Assembly: GCA_029070945.1 (NCBI GenBank)
Contig: JAIEBK010000160.1
Coordinates: forward strand, 8,400-51,098
Direction: 5' to 3'
DNA from: Muribaculaceae bacterium
GTDB lineage: Bacteria > Bacteroidota > Bacteroidia > Bacteroidales > Muribaculaceae
DNA: 42,699 nucleotides
Numbering within the stretch: position 1 is the stretch's first letter; every line of letters starts with the position of its first letter. A model generated the notes under the pieces. That model was not told the origin of the DNA, made no database searches, and worked only from the letters and a program-made list of their open reading frames with translations. The position numbers and the translations under genes are program-made. This document shows positions 1 through 10,577 of the stretch, in pieces.

Positions 1-98
1 TATAGCGGCGTGCCAGCCATCCTGTGGCCCAGCTTTTCCCGACATCCGTTCCGATTCCTGTCACAAAATATTTCATAAATTTTTTGTAAAAATAAAGA

Positions 99-120
99 GG
101 ACGCACGAGCCGTGCGTCCC
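99..120. repeat. REP-like palindrome, single copy (GGACGCACG-AGC-CGTGCGTCC)
   Basis: 9-bp perfect stem with 3-nt loop; same core recurs at 40986-41006 and 41036-41060. Confidence 0.75.
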
Positions 121-145
121 TACCAGGTCTTCTGGTGTCAATAAT

Positions 146-1426
146 TTAGTAGGCGAACATTGGATAGTCGTTCATCATCTCATTCACTTCCTGACGTACT
201 TTTGCTATCTCCTCGGCGTTGTCAGCATTGGAGAGCACGCGGTCGATCAGTTCGGCGATCTTAACCATGAGGTCTTCTTTCGCGCCTCGGGTCGTGATAG
301 CCGCCGTTCCGAAACGGAGTCCTGATGTGAGGAACGGGCTACGTGAGTCGTAAGGCACCATATTTTTATTGGCAGTGATGTCTGCCTCAACGAGCACTCG
401 CTCAGCTTTTTTGCCGCTCATGTCTGGGAACTTAGTACGGAGGTCAACAAGCATACAGTGGTTGTCTGTACCATCTGAAATTATCTTATAGCCGCGCTTT
501 GAAAGTTCTTCAGCAAGCACCTTAGCGTTTTTCTGCACCTGAACGGCATATTCCTTCCACTCGGGCTGAAGGGCCTCTCCGAATGCGACAGCCTTGGCGG
601 CTATGACATGCTCAAGCGGACCACCCTGTACTCCCGGGAATACCGCGCTGTCAAGAATTGCCGACATCTTCTTGATTTCACCTTTTGGTGTCTTCTTACC
701 CCATGGATTGTCAAAGTCCTTACCCATGAGTATCATGCCGCCACGCGGGCCACGAAGGGTCTTGTGGGTTGTTGTAGTTACTATATGAGCATGCTTGACA
801 GGGTTCTCTAACAGTCCTGCGGCTATCAGACCTGCCGGGTGAGCCATATCGACCATGAAGATGGCACCGATCTCGTCGGCGAGTTTGCGGATACGTGCAT
901 AGTCCCATTCGCGACTGTAGGCGCTTGCACCTGCTATGATGAGTTTCGGACGCTCTGCACGTGCCTTTTCCTCCATCTCCTCATAATTGACGCGTCCGTC
1001 TTCCTCCTTTACAGTGTAGCTGATCGGCTCGAATACGAGACCGGAGAAGTTGACGGGGCTGCCATGGCTTAGATGACCACCATGGCTGAGGTCCATTCCC
1101 ATGAATTTATCTCCCGGCTGTAGACATGCCATGAAAACGGCCATATTGGCCTGTGCTCCGGAATGGGGCTGGACATTGACCCATTCGGCGTCGAAGAGTT
1201 TCTTGGCTCTCTCTATTGCTACGTTTTCGGCTTCGTCTACCACCTGGCAACCCCCATAATAGCGTTTTCCGGGATAGCCTTCGGCATATTTGTTGGTCAG
1301 GCAGCTTCCCATGGCGCGCATCACCTCGTCACTGACGAAGTTCTCACTGGCTATCAGTTCTATACCGCGACGCTGGCGAAGGTGCTCACGGTCTATGATA
1401 TCAAATATTTCGTTGTCTCTCTTCAT
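146..1426 (-). CDS. glyA: Serine hydroxymethyltransferase
   Basis: 426 aa; SHMT motifs, e.g. [31 protein letters not shown]-lysine region [15 protein letters not shown]. Confidence 0.97.
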   Translation of the reverse strand: MKRDNEIFDIIDREHLRQRRGIELIASENFVSDEVMRAMGSCLTNKYAEGYPGKRYYGGCQVVDEAENVAIERAKKLFDAEWVNVQPHSGAQANMAVFMACLQPGDKFMGMDLSHGGHLSHGSPVNFSGLVFEPISYTVKEEDGRVNYEEMEEKARAERPKLIIAGASAYSREWDYARIRKLADEIGAIFMVDMAHPAGLIAAGLLENPVKHAHIVTTTTHKTLRGPRGGMILMGKDFDNPWGKKTPKGEIKKMSAILDSAVFPGVQGGPLEHVIAAKAVAFGEALQPEWKEYAVQVQKNAKVLAEELSKRGYKIISDGTDNHCMLVDLRTKFPDMSGKKAERVLVEADITANKNMVPYDSRSPFLTSGLRFGTAAITTRGAKEDLMVKIAELIDRVLSNADNAEEIAKVRQEVNEMMNDYPMFAY

Positions 1427-1502
1427 CTTGAAAATATGTATTTCTTACAGCTTATAACTTTTAACTCTCTACGTTAACACAACACGCACAACGCGCAAAG
1501 CA

Positions 1503-2780
1503 TTACCCTCCGAAATTATCGTAGTGGATTGATTCCGGCTCGACTCCGAGGTCATACAGCATCTTATTGACTGCATTACTCATCGGGCCCGGACCACACA
1601 TGTAGTATTCTATTTCCTCAGGAGCGTCATGATCCTTGAGGTAAGTATCATACATCACGTTATGCACGAATCCCGGAGTATACTTAACTCCGGCCTTATC
1701 AGCTGCAGGATCCGGACGGTCAAGGGCGAGATGGAAATGGAAGTTGGGGAATTCCTTTTCAAGCTCGAGGAAATCCTTCAGATAGAACACTTCGTTGAGT
1801 GCACGGGCTCCATAGAAATAGTCCATGCGTCGGTCTGTTGTCTTCAGCGTCTTTGTCAGCCACATTATCTGAGCGCGGAGAGGTGCCATTCCGGCTCCAC
1901 CTCCGACCCATATCATCTCCTTGTCTGAATCAAGGATCGGGTGGAAATCGCCGTAAGGACCGGACATCATGACCTTGTCGCCCGGTTTCAGGGTGAAGAT
2001 ATAGCTTGACGCTATGCCGGGAGGCACATCCATGAATCCAACCTGAGGTTTCGGCTTGAAGGGGGGAGTGGCGATACGCACTGTAAGCATGATACGGTCG
2101 CCCTCTTCCGGATAGTTTGCCATTGAATAGGCGCGTACTGTCTCCTCATCATTGGTGCACTTGAGGGTGAAAAGTCCGAACTGTTCCCATGCCGGAAGAT
2201 ATTCAGGACCGATAAGATCCTTGTCTATATCCTTGTCGTAGGTCATTGAGAATTTAGGAATTCGTATCTGGGCGTAGCTGCCCGGGATGAAGTTCATATG
2301 CTCACCCGGCGGAAGGGCGACTATGAATTCCTTGATGAACGTCGCCACATTGCGGTTGCTGATGACTGTGCATTCCCATTCCTTTACATCAAGGGCCGCT
2401 TCGCTTACCCGGATTTCCATGTCGCTCTTTACTTTCACCTGGCATCCCAGGCGCCAGTGGTCTTTTATCTCTTTACGTGTGAAATGCACAGCCTCCGTCG
2501 GAAGCATCTCTCCGCCACCGCTTTCTACCTGACATTTACATTGACCGCAGGAGCCTTTCCCTCCGCAGGCGGACGAAAGATGCACTCCGGCATCGTTTAG
2601 GGTCATAAGCAGGGACTTTCCACTTTTAGTAATCAGGGCTTTCTGTCCGTTGTTGATGCTGATGGTCACGTCGCCGCTTTTCACCAGACGGCTCTTGGCG
2701 AGGAGCAGGATGCCTACGAGCACGAGCACCATCACCAGAAATATCAGGGCGGCCGCTATTACACTATGCCAAACAATCAT
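1503..2780 (-). CDS. nqrF: Na+-translocating NADH:quinone reductase subunit F
   Basis: N-terminal TM, 2Fe-2S ferredoxin motif CGGKGSCGQCKC, FAD/NAD reductase domain, C-terminal YYMCGPGPM; in nqr operon. Confidence 0.97.
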   Translation of the reverse strand: MIVWHSVIAAALIFLVMVLVLVGILLLAKSRLVKSGDVTISINNGQKALITKSGKSLLMTLNDAGVHLSSACGGKGSCGQCKCQVESGGGEMLPTEAVHFTRKEIKDHWRLGCQVKVKSDMEIRVSEAALDVKEWECTVISNRNVATFIKEFIVALPPGEHMNFIPGSYAQIRIPKFSMTYDKDIDKDLIGPEYLPAWEQFGLFTLKCTNDEETVRAYSMANYPEEGDRIMLTVRIATPPFKPKPQVGFMDVPPGIASSYIFTLKPGDKVMMSGPYGDFHPILDSDKEMIWVGGGAGMAPLRAQIMWLTKTLKTTDRRMDYFYGARALNEVFYLKDFLELEKEFPNFHFHLALDRPDPAADKAGVKYTPGFVHNVMYDTYLKDHDAPEEIEYYMCGPGPMSNAVNKMLYDLGVEPESIHYDNFGG

Positions 2781-2849
2781 AATATACTAATTATAAACTT
2801 TTAAATTAATAAAACTTTAAACATCAACTTTCGCGAGCGAAAGTTGAAT

Positions 2850-3464
2850 TTAGAGTTTAATACCGAGGAAACTCATGAAGGCAATGCCCATGAGGCCTGT
2901 GATGATGAAGGTGATGCCTGTACCGCGCAATGGGGCAGGGACAGCCTGTTCGTTCAACCTCTCACGTATGGCCGCCAATGCCACTATGGCGAGCAACCAG
3001 CCTATACCGGAGCCTACGCCGTAGACGGTAGCCGTCCATGCATTGGAGAACTCACGCTGCTGCATGAAGAGCACACCTCCGAGGATAGCACAGTTAACCG
3101 CGATAAGCGGGAGAAAAATGCCGAGACTCGCATAAAGTGAGGGTGAATATTTCTCTATGGCCATTTCAAGAATCTGCACAAGAGCCGCGATCACTGCTAT
3201 GAACATTATCAGGCCCAGAAAACTTAGGTCAGTCTCAGCATATTCCTGACCAAGCCAGGAAAGGGAGCCGGGTTTAAGTATATATTCGTTGATGCACCAG
3301 CATACGGGGAGTGCGATAGTCAGTACGAAAGTGACCGCTACTCCGAGTCCGAAAGCTGTCTTCACATTTTTCGATACAGCCAGGAAACTACACATTCCCA
3401 GGAAGTAGGCAAATATCATGTTGTCGATAAATATCGACCGTATAAACAAATTAAGATTTTCCAT
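2850..3464 (-). CDS. nqrE: Na+-NQR subunit E
   Basis: 204-aa polytopic membrane protein with NqrE-like sequence ([21 protein letters not shown]), in nqr operon. Confidence 0.96.
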   Translation of the reverse strand: MENLNLFIRSIFIDNMIFAYFLGMCSFLAVSKNVKTAFGLGVAVTFVLTIALPVCWCINEYILKPGSLSWLGQEYAETDLSFLGLIMFIAVIAALVQILEMAIEKYSPSLYASLGIFLPLIAVNCAILGGVLFMQQREFSNAWTATVYGVGSGIGWLLAIVALAAIRERLNEQAVPAPLRGTGITFIITGLMGIAFMSFLGIKL

Positions 3465-3499
3465 ATCTTCAGTAACTGTTTCGGATTATAGAAAGCTGA

Positions 3500-4117
3500 T
3501 CATTTCGCCTTACGGTTGTGAACCCATATGATACATGCCACGGTAATCAGTGCCATCGGCGGAAGAATCATCATGCCGTTGTTTTGATATCCGAGGTCGT
3601 ATAGAGCCTGCGGTATCACCTGGAATCCCCATAGAGTGCCGCTTCCGAGGAGTTCACGGAAAAAGGCCACGATCACGAGGATCATGCCGTAGCCGAGAGC
3701 GTTGCCGACTCCGTCAAGGAATGCATTGAAAGGAGTATTGTTGAGGGCGAATGCCTCAAGGCGTCCCATGATGATGCAGTTGGTGATGATAAGGCCTATA
3801 AAGACAGAAAGCTGCTTGCTGACCTCATAGTTCCATGCCTTGAGCACCTGGTCTACCACTACTACGAGAGCAGCTACAACGACAAGCTGCACGATGATTC
3901 GGATGGAAGTGGGGATAGTATTTCGCATCAGGGAGATGATCACATTGGATAGCGCGAGTACGGCCAATACTGAAATCGTCATGACCACTGCCGGCTGTAG
4001 TTTAGCGGTCACCGCAAGCGCCGAGCATATTCCGAGGATCTGAACAATTACCGGATTGTCATTGCTCAGAGGATTAATGAGAGGTTCGAGTCTTTTTCTG
4101 ATATTTCCCATAATCAT
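3500..4117 (-). CDS. nqrD: Na+-NQR subunit D
   Basis: NPVIVQILGICSALAVT; IITNCIIMGRLEAFA; operon context. Confidence 0.96.
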   Translation of the reverse strand: MIMGNIRKRLEPLINPLSNDNPVIVQILGICSALAVTAKLQPAVVMTISVLAVLALSNVIISLMRNTIPTSIRIIVQLVVVAALVVVVDQVLKAWNYEVSKQLSVFIGLIITNCIIMGRLEAFALNNTPFNAFLDGVGNALGYGMILVIVAFFRELLGSGTLWGFQVIPQALYDLGYQNNGMMILPPMALITVACIIWVHNRKAK

Positions 4118-4842
4118 TCTTTATTGGAAGATTCTTTTTCAAGATTTTTGAAAAAAGCAGTGTAAGGTTCGAGAGAAGAGAAAAGCATCTTCTGAACTCC
4201 CTGGCTTGTGATTGTGCCTCCGCTCACCGCGTTCACGTATGCCCGACCTGCCGGTTCCTGACCTTTCTTAACGACGAGAACGGATTCGAACTCCCCGTTG
4301 CTGCCGAAGATAGATTTTCCCTCAAACTGGCTGCTGAAAGCCGGACGTTCGATCTCTGCGCCCAGACCGGGAGTCTCGCCTTGGTGGCCGAAATATGCTC
4401 CGTATATGGTCTTGCCGTCGGAGTTCAAAGCGACATATCCCCAGATCGGTCCCCAGAGGCCTGCACCCGCTACGGGAACGATGTATTTCACCCCTTTGTC
4501 GGTAGAGCACACATATACCGGAAGCACACGCTCGTCAGCCGGTTTCTTTACTTCTGCCGCCATATTGACATCGAATGCCGAGACTCCTTCCACTTTTGTG
4601 CCTTTGCTGTCAACGCAGAAGCTTTCCCGGATATGAGAGTCATATAGCGCGCCGATGTTTTCGTCCGATGTCGGATAGATAAGGGCGGCCGCGAGTATCT
4701 GTTTCTTAGTATCGTTGGCTATGTTCTCGAGCTGTGCCGGACGGAGCGCCTGATAGACGAGGGCAAGCACGAAGCCTACCACAACAACGAGCACAGCGGC
4801 ATAGACCACCGTATATACGTTGTTTTCTTTATTGATTTTCAT
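4114..4842 (-). CDS. nqrC: Na+-NQR subunit C
   Basis: FMN-binding region with SGGTITSQGVQ (flavinylation SGAT-like motif); 4-nt overlap with nqrD. Confidence 0.95.
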   Translation of the reverse strand: MKINKENNVYTVVYAAVLVVVVGFVLALVYQALRPAQLENIANDTKKQILAAALIYPTSDENIGALYDSHIRESFCVDSKGTKVEGVSAFDVNMAAEVKKPADERVLPVYVCSTDKGVKYIVPVAGAGLWGPIWGYVALNSDGKTIYGAYFGHQGETPGLGAEIERPAFSSQFEGKSIFGSNGEFESVLVVKKGQEPAGRAYVNAVSGGTITSQGVQKMLFSSLEPYTAFFKNLEKESSNKE

Positions 4843-4876
4843 CTTGGTCTTATTGAATTAAGCGTTAATAACTCCT

Positions 4877-6058
4877 TCACACAGCCAGCCTCTTCATTCT
4901 GCGACGGATATTGCTGTTGACTACACACCAGTCAATGAGCGGAGCGAAGCAGTTCATAAGAAGCACTGCGAGCATCGCGCCTTCCGGATAGCCGGTGTTG
5001 TAAAATCTTATGGTCATGGCAAGAACTCCTATAAGGAATCCATAGATCCATTTACCTGTCTCCGTGCGGCAGCTTGTCACCGGGTCGGTGGCCATGAAGA
5101 CAATCGCGAACATAAAGCCTCCGAGGCAAAGCTGATCGACTGGATTTACCAGGCTGACAGGATAAGTCGGATTACCGATGGCACAGCCAAGACAGGACAT
5201 CCCGAGTCCTCCAATGAGAGCGGAAAGCATGATCTTCCAGCTCGCCATTCCTGTAGCAAGAAGTATGACGGCTCCGATCAGGATGCAGAATGTCGATGTC
5301 TCTCCCCAGCTGCCGGGTATCGTGCCCCAGAACAGATTGCTCCAGTCGAGAATCTGACCGTCCACACCGTAAATATTCACGTTTTCTCCTGTAGCTGTCG
5401 CGAGCTGTCCGAGAGGTGTCGCACCGGAATATCCGTCGACAGTAGTTGCGTCGCCGAGGCTTACAAACACGCTGTCGCCGCTCATTTTTGAAGGATAGGC
5501 GAAGAAGAGAAATGCACGGGTGACCAGTGCCACGTTAAGGAAATTATAGCCTGTGCCTCCGAATACCTCCTTTGCGAAGATCACCGCAAAGGCAACCGCA
5601 ACGGCAAGCATCCAGCAAGGTGTGCTGACCGGACATATCATAGGAATAAGGATACCTGACACAAGAAAGCCTTCCTGGATCTCATGGCCGCGCATCTGGG
5701 CTACTACGAATTCGATGCCGAGACCTACTATATAGGCTGTCAGTATCTGCGGAAGCACCGCCCAAAGTCCGTAGAGGAACTGTGCTATGAATCCGACGCA
5801 CTCTCCTGTGGCGAGATGATGCTGATAACCGACATTCCACATGCCGAAAAGGCAACAGGGCAGAAGTGCGAGAACGACAGTGATCATGGTGCGCTTGGAG
5901 TCGTTGGAATCATGGATGTGTACGCCCGAGGCTGAAGTCTCGTTGGGCGTATAGAGGAAAGTATAGAAGCCGTCGAAGACTGAGTGGAGGGCATGGTATT
6001 TGCCACCCTTCTCGAACATCGGCTTCATGCTGTCTATTTTTTTCTTTAGATTGCTCAT
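4877..6058 (-). CDS. nqrB: Na+-NQR subunit B
   Basis: Polytopic; DGYSGATPLGQLA flavinylation motif; operon context. Confidence 0.96.
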   Translation of the reverse strand: MSNLKKKIDSMKPMFEKGGKYHALHSVFDGFYTFLYTPNETSASGVHIHDSNDSKRTMITVVLALLPCCLFGMWNVGYQHHLATGECVGFIAQFLYGLWAVLPQILTAYIVGLGIEFVVAQMRGHEIQEGFLVSGILIPMICPVSTPCWMLAVAVAFAVIFAKEVFGGTGYNFLNVALVTRAFLFFAYPSKMSGDSVFVSLGDATTVDGYSGATPLGQLATATGENVNIYGVDGQILDWSNLFWGTIPGSWGETSTFCILIGAVILLATGMASWKIMLSALIGGLGMSCLGCAIGNPTYPVSLVNPVDQLCLGGFMFAIVFMATDPVTSCRTETGKWIYGFLIGVLAMTIRFYNTGYPEGAMLAVLLMNCFAPLIDWCVVNSNIRRRMKRLAV

Positions 6059-6100
6059 AGATTTGTATCTGGATGAAATGAATGCATGCAGGATTATCTA

Positions 6101-7411
6101 TCAACTGTCTTTCCGCAGACGTTCGAGACTCTCGCGGGTCAGCTTCTGAAGTTCATGCTTTGATGTGTCTACGAATTCCGGAAGGGCAAAGTCCTCGGGT
6201 GCCACCTCATAGATTCCGAGTTTTTCCATCCGGTCGAAGTCTCCCGCCATCATGGCCTTGATCAGATATTCGGGATAGATGTCGAAAGGAAAGACCTTGT
6301 CAAGCTCTCCGCTTAATATCATGGCCCGGTGGCCACCTTTGATACGGGCGTCGAAATTGAATGGTTTCTGCAGTCCTCTAAGGAACGCGGGGAAAGTTCG
6401 CTTGATGCTGAATTTCTTCGGGTTCATCGAAGCCCAGCCCATGAACTCATCGGCATGGTCTCCTTCCTCTATTATGGTCACCTGACGGTATGGGAACCGC
6501 AGGAAATCTGTATCCGGATCTACTTTCACGCCCGTAAGCACATTTCCTGAGATCACACGCAGAGATTCTCCTTCTTTAAGTTCTCCCTTAAGAATATCCT
6601 TTAGAGATGCTCCTATTTCCGTAAGAACTTTTTTAGGCTTTATAGCAGCCGGACCTGTGACTGCTACTTCGGCACGATAGTCGCAATAACCTTTCTTGAG
6701 AAGCATTCCGAGTCGGGCTACTGTTCCCGCATCTACAGTCCATACGGTCTCGCTTTTGTTGACCGGTGCGACCGCAGCTATCTGAACGCCTGGATTTCCG
6801 GCGGGATGAGGACCTGTCACGTCAAGCACTGTCGCTGCCCGGGTGCGGAGTCCCTGGCCTGGGCGTACGGCAAGAAATACAGTGCCTTTGGTCAGCTTCT
6901 TCAGTGCTTCGAGTCCGGGCTCAAGATATTCCGCTATATGGTCCGGAATGACATTGCCGGCGAGAGGAGAGGAGTCGAAAGCGGTCACGAAAATATCTCG
7001 TGGTTCCGCTTTGTCGTCCGGCACTACATCGAAAGGACGCTGACGCATCATGGCCCATAGTCCGCTGAGTTTAATTTTTTCGGTGAGGCTGTCAGAGTTT
7101 ATCTGAAAGGTCGCATCTTCGCCAGGCCTTATTGTGACTGCAAGAATCCTGCGTCGTTCGCCTCTTCTGATTTCCTCCACAGTGCCGGCTACCGGCGATA
7201 CAAGTTTGATTCCTTCCGCTTCCTTCGCATGGAAGAGGGGAGAACCCTTGGCAACGGAGTCGCCGGGCTTCACGTCGCATTTCCACGTGTATCCGGGGAA
7301 ATCATCCGGACATATGCCGACAAGTTCTGACTTGATGGGCTCCGGCTTGCCTTCCGCCTTGCCTTCGAGAGGAATGTCGAGGCCCTTTTTGATATTGATT
7401 TCTCTTGCCAT
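6101..7411 (-). CDS. nqrA: Na+-NQR subunit A
   Basis: 436 aa; KKGLDIPLEGK start, NqrA-like throughout; first gene of operon. Confidence 0.95.
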   Translation of the reverse strand: MAREINIKKGLDIPLEGKAEGKPEPIKSELVGICPDDFPGYTWKCDVKPGDSVAKGSPLFHAKEAEGIKLVSPVAGTVEEIRRGERRRILAVTIRPGEDATFQINSDSLTEKIKLSGLWAMMRQRPFDVVPDDKAEPRDIFVTAFDSSPLAGNVIPDHIAEYLEPGLEALKKLTKGTVFLAVRPGQGLRTRAATVLDVTGPHPAGNPGVQIAAVAPVNKSETVWTVDAGTVARLGMLLKKGYCDYRAEVAVTGPAAIKPKKVLTEIGASLKDILKGELKEGESLRVISGNVLTGVKVDPDTDFLRFPYRQVTIIEEGDHADEFMGWASMNPKKFSIKRTFPAFLRGLQKPFNFDARIKGGHRAMILSGELDKVFPFDIYPEYLIKAMMAGDFDRMEKLGIYEVAPEDFALPEFVDTSKHELQKLTRESLERLRKDS

Positions 7412-7480
7412 ACCTGTTTGGTATATAAAATGATTATGAATGTTCTTTTTTTAATCAATCCGATCCTCCTCTGAAAAGTA

Positions 7481-7512
7481 CAAAATTAATTAAAATTCGT
7501 AAAATAAGCAAA
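7481..7512 (-). promoter_or_regulatory. Bacteroidetes-type promoter for nqr operon
   Basis: Minus strand TTTG-N20-TAATTTTG (plus-strand CAAAATTA at 7481, CAAA at 7509). Confidence 0.65.
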
Positions 7513-7532
7513 ATTTATCCTTAAAATAAGAT

Positions 7533-7573
7533 AAAAAAACATTCGGTCTGCACAGGCAAACCGAATGTTTAAA
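7533..7573 (-). terminator. Intrinsic terminator after TPR gene
   Basis: AAACATTCGGT / ACCGAATGTTT hairpin followed by a T-run on the minus strand. Confidence 0.75.
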
Positions 7574-7606
7574 GTGTTGGGGCTATAATTATATACTAAG
7601 CGTCTG

Positions 7607-9250
7607 TTATTCCTTGAGACCTTCTACGAATTTACGATAGCTTTCGTTGTCAGGATCATACTGGAGATACTTATTGAAGTTCTCCTTGGCCTTTGCTACG
7701 TCTTTCTGATCAAGATAGTAGTTGCCGAGGTAGTTGTAGATGTTCTTGGCATCTCTCGCGTATTTTGATGTATCCTCGCTTTTTTCAAGAAGTGAGGCAG
7801 CCTCGCTATACATGGGGAAAGCCGCGGTCTTCACTTCTGCATCTGAAGCTGCACGCTGCATGGCGATGTCACCGTAGATCTTGTAGGGCTTGTAGTTACC
7901 GGGAAGGGCAGCCTCCATCTTGGTGGCATAGTCATAAGCCTTCTTGAAGTAATCTTCTGCTTTTGCGGGATTGTCCTGTTTGTTCTCTACTCCGGCGTAG
8001 AAGCTGAATGTAGCCTGCTGGCTGAAATCGTTGAAGTCAGGCTTCTCAAGTTTTGCAATATATGTCTCGAATGCATCGGATGCTCCTGAGAAATTGTTCG
8101 CTTCAAGATAGGTCATGGCAAGCTGTTTGTTGAAGCTGGCGTTTTCCGGCATCTCCTTCATTGCTTCGTTGAGGACATTGATGGCTTCATCCGTACGCTT
8201 AGCGTTGGTAAACTCCTCAGCGATCAGCGTGAAGTCAATAGGCGCGAACTTATTGGCTGCCGGATTTGCATTGTGTGCGGCCAGAAGTTCCTCAGCCATA
8301 GGTACAAGCTGTTCCTTCATTGCCGGGATATTGGCAGCGTTCATAAACTGGAAGCGGCGCGCTGTGAAGTTGCCCGGATTCTCAGCAAGGAGCTTGCTCG
8401 CATAGTCATAGCCTTTCTGGAACTCGCTGCTTGAGAAGAGCAGAAGCGCATAGCGGTCTTCGTCCTGCTTGAAGTGGTTGGGATTATTCACGTATACACC
8501 GTATTCGCGGGCTGCGTCGGAAAAGTCCTTCTTGTTGTAGTATGCGTTGGCGAGCTCACGCTGGCCGAGTGCGGAAGAAGGATTTACGGAAAGAAGTTCC
8601 TTAAGCATGGTGATAGCATACTGCGGATTGACCTGTGTATAGAGGTTGGCATACTTCACGTAAGCCTCGGTAGCGTTTGCATTGTAGCTCTTTGCCATCT
8701 CATACTTGCCGGCGGCACCACCCCAGTTCTTCTTGTCTTTCTCCTGGTCACCCTCGAAAATATAGATTTCAGGAGCCTGAAGGTTGATCTTACGTGCCTT
8801 GGCTACTTTCTTTTCTATCTCCTTAGCATAAAGCACGGGATCAGCATCATAATATGCGCGGGCGATGGCTATTTCTGCGGCAGCATCCTTTTTGATCAGG
8901 CCTTCTCCTTTTTTGAACTGCTCGTCTGCGGCTTTCTTATCACCTTTCTTCAGGGCAAGGCCTCCAAGACCTATATAGTTATAGCCATACCCGGGATTTG
9001 CCTGAACGCCGGCTTCGAAATACTTCTGAGCTTCGTCAAGTTTATTCTCATCTACTGCTATCTGGCCGAGATAATAGTTGGCGATAGCCTTATCTGTGCC
9101 TGAATTGTTAAGGTTTCGAAGAAGAAGTTCCTTAGCGTTGTCAAGCTGGTCTGCCTTGTAATATTCAGCGCCTTCCAGATGGGTCTGCGCCGATGCGCTC
9201 ACTGCGAATGCGGCAAGTGAAGCAGCGAAAAGAGTTCTGAATTTCATCAT
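7607..9250 (-). CDS. Secreted TPR-repeat protein
   Basis: Signal peptide (FAASLAAFAVSASAQ) and multiple TPR units (e.g. AIANYYLGQIAVDENKLDEAQKYFEAGVQANP). Confidence 0.85.
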   Translation of the reverse strand: MMKFRTLFAASLAAFAVSASAQTHLEGAEYYKADQLDNAKELLLRNLNNSGTDKAIANYYLGQIAVDENKLDEAQKYFEAGVQANPGYGYNYIGLGGLALKKGDKKAADEQFKKGEGLIKKDAAAEIAIARAYYDADPVLYAKEIEKKVAKARKINLQAPEIYIFEGDQEKDKKNWGGAAGKYEMAKSYNANATEAYVKYANLYTQVNPQYAITMLKELLSVNPSSALGQRELANAYYNKKDFSDAAREYGVYVNNPNHFKQDEDRYALLLFSSSEFQKGYDYASKLLAENPGNFTARRFQFMNAANIPAMKEQLVPMAEELLAAHNANPAANKFAPIDFTLIAEEFTNAKRTDEAINVLNEAMKEMPENASFNKQLAMTYLEANNFSGASDAFETYIAKLEKPDFNDFSQQATFSFYAGVENKQDNPAKAEDYFKKAYDYATKMEAALPGNYKPYKIYGDIAMQRAASDAEVKTAAFPMYSEAASLLEKSEDTSKYARDAKNIYNYLGNYYLDQKDVAKAKENFNKYLQYDPDNESYRKFVEGLKE

Positions 9251-9333
9251 TATATGGATTATTGATTATTATTTCGTCAGTTTTAGGTTATATTGTCTCT
9301 TGTGGGAATGGGTATAAACCGCATTCCGAAATG

Positions 9334-9365
9334 CAAATTTAACGAATTTCTATGACGTTGACAAA
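9334..9365 (-). promoter_or_regulatory. Bacteroidetes-type promoter for TPR gene
   Basis: Minus strand TTTG-N20-TAAATTTG. Confidence 0.6.
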
Positions 9366-9433
9366 TATTTTTGGCGTAAGTTTAGTTATCAATACTAAAA
9401 AAACGCAGAAAAAATTGAAAACTCACTTAGTAT

Positions 9434-10555
9434 TTATAGTTTAATCACAATTTTTTTCAGATATAGCGGAAGCCCGGCAAGCCAGCAAATGATTACAAGG
9501 AAGATTGAATAAGCAAGCGAACCGAATTCATTACCTCCGAAAAGGGAGGAGAACCATGACGGGAAATCCAGCTCTCCGATCTTGATCATCCATACAAATT
9601 CCTCGAGAAGATAGCTGAAACAATACAATACAAGAGGATTGAGGCCGAACACGCAAGTTGGCATGACAAGCCACGAAACCTTCATCTTCCTGATGTCAAG
9701 CATCCATAGGAGTATGGCAAGTGTGGTAGCTGCTCCGCCGCATGTGGCGAACACAAAGCTTGGTGTCCATAGATTCTTGTTGATCGGAATCATTGGATTC
9801 AGGAAGAAGCCGAGTATGATCAGGCCTCCCCCTGCAAGAGCGAGCTTGGCGACGACCTTCCATAAGTCATATTTCCCTTTCATTATGAGGTTGCCGCAGA
9901 GCATACCTATAAGCACATGTGCTATTCCCGGCAGGTTAGAGAGGATACCCTCGGGATCGAAACATATTCTGACATCATTGCCTAAGCGTTTATGATACAT
10001 GTGTTCGCAGCCTATTACGGCCCGGTCTATTTTTGCGATTATATTGTCTTCAGCAAGACAGAAACCGTTGAAGAATACAAGAATCGCAGCATATGCAACA
10101 AGGATTACCGTTATAGTGGCTATTAGCTTCTTAGAGGGTCCCATGTATATGTAGATGACAGAGGCAAAGGCATAGCAGATACCGAGACGTACAAGCACCC
10201 CTGTCAGTCTAAGCGTTTCAAACTCGAGGAGTTTCTCAACTCCATGGAGCCCCCTCGCGATCCATGTGAGCAGTATTCCGACTATGATGATTTTAAATCC
10301 TCTGTAAATAGATTTCCATGCGGATTTTGACTTCGATAGTCCTACCTTATTAAGCGAGAATGCGGCGCATACTCCCATGATGAACATGAAGGATGGAAAA
10401 ACGAGATCCGCAAAAGAAAGTCCATCCCACAACACATGGTTGAGGAATGGAAACATTCTGCCGCTTCCGACCTGGTTATTGACCACGATCATCAGCGCTA
10501 TGGTCAGGCCTCGCATCACATCGAGGCTTTGAAGTCTTTGATGTTGATTCGTCAT
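9434..10555 (-). CDS. NagX/DUF5009-like acyltransferase-family membrane protein
   Basis: LQSLDVMRGLTIALMIVVNNQ...FADLVFPSFMFIMGV signature of heparan-alpha-glucosaminide N-acetyltransferase-like proteins; about 10 TM segments. Confidence 0.8.
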   Translation of the reverse strand: MTNQHQRLQSLDVMRGLTIALMIVVNNQVGSGRMFPFLNHVLWDGLSFADLVFPSFMFIMGVCAAFSLNKVGLSKSKSAWKSIYRGFKIIIVGILLTWIARGLHGVEKLLEFETLRLTGVLVRLGICYAFASVIYIYMGPSKKLIATITVILVAYAAILVFFNGFCLAEDNIIAKIDRAVIGCEHMYHKRLGNDVRICFDPEGILSNLPGIAHVLIGMLCGNLIMKGKYDLWKVVAKLALAGGGLIILGFFLNPMIPINKNLWTPSFVFATCGGAATTLAILLWMLDIRKMKVSWLVMPTCVFGLNPLVLYCFSYLLEEFVWMIKIGELDFPSWFSSLFGGNEFGSLAYSIFLVIICWLAGLPLYLKKIVIKL

Positions 10556-10577
10556 GTCTCAGGTGTTCAGTCTGATA

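Noticed and set aside
1427-1502. Possible glycine or other riboswitch upstream of glyA
   Set aside because: Short AT-rich gap without recognisable aptamer motifs; glyA is likely served from the upstream nqr side or its own promoter.
8474-9103. 209-aa plus-strand ORF antisense to the TPR gene
   Set aside because: Hydrophobic composition likely reflects the reverse complement of TPR Lys/Glu codons; no start context or domain.
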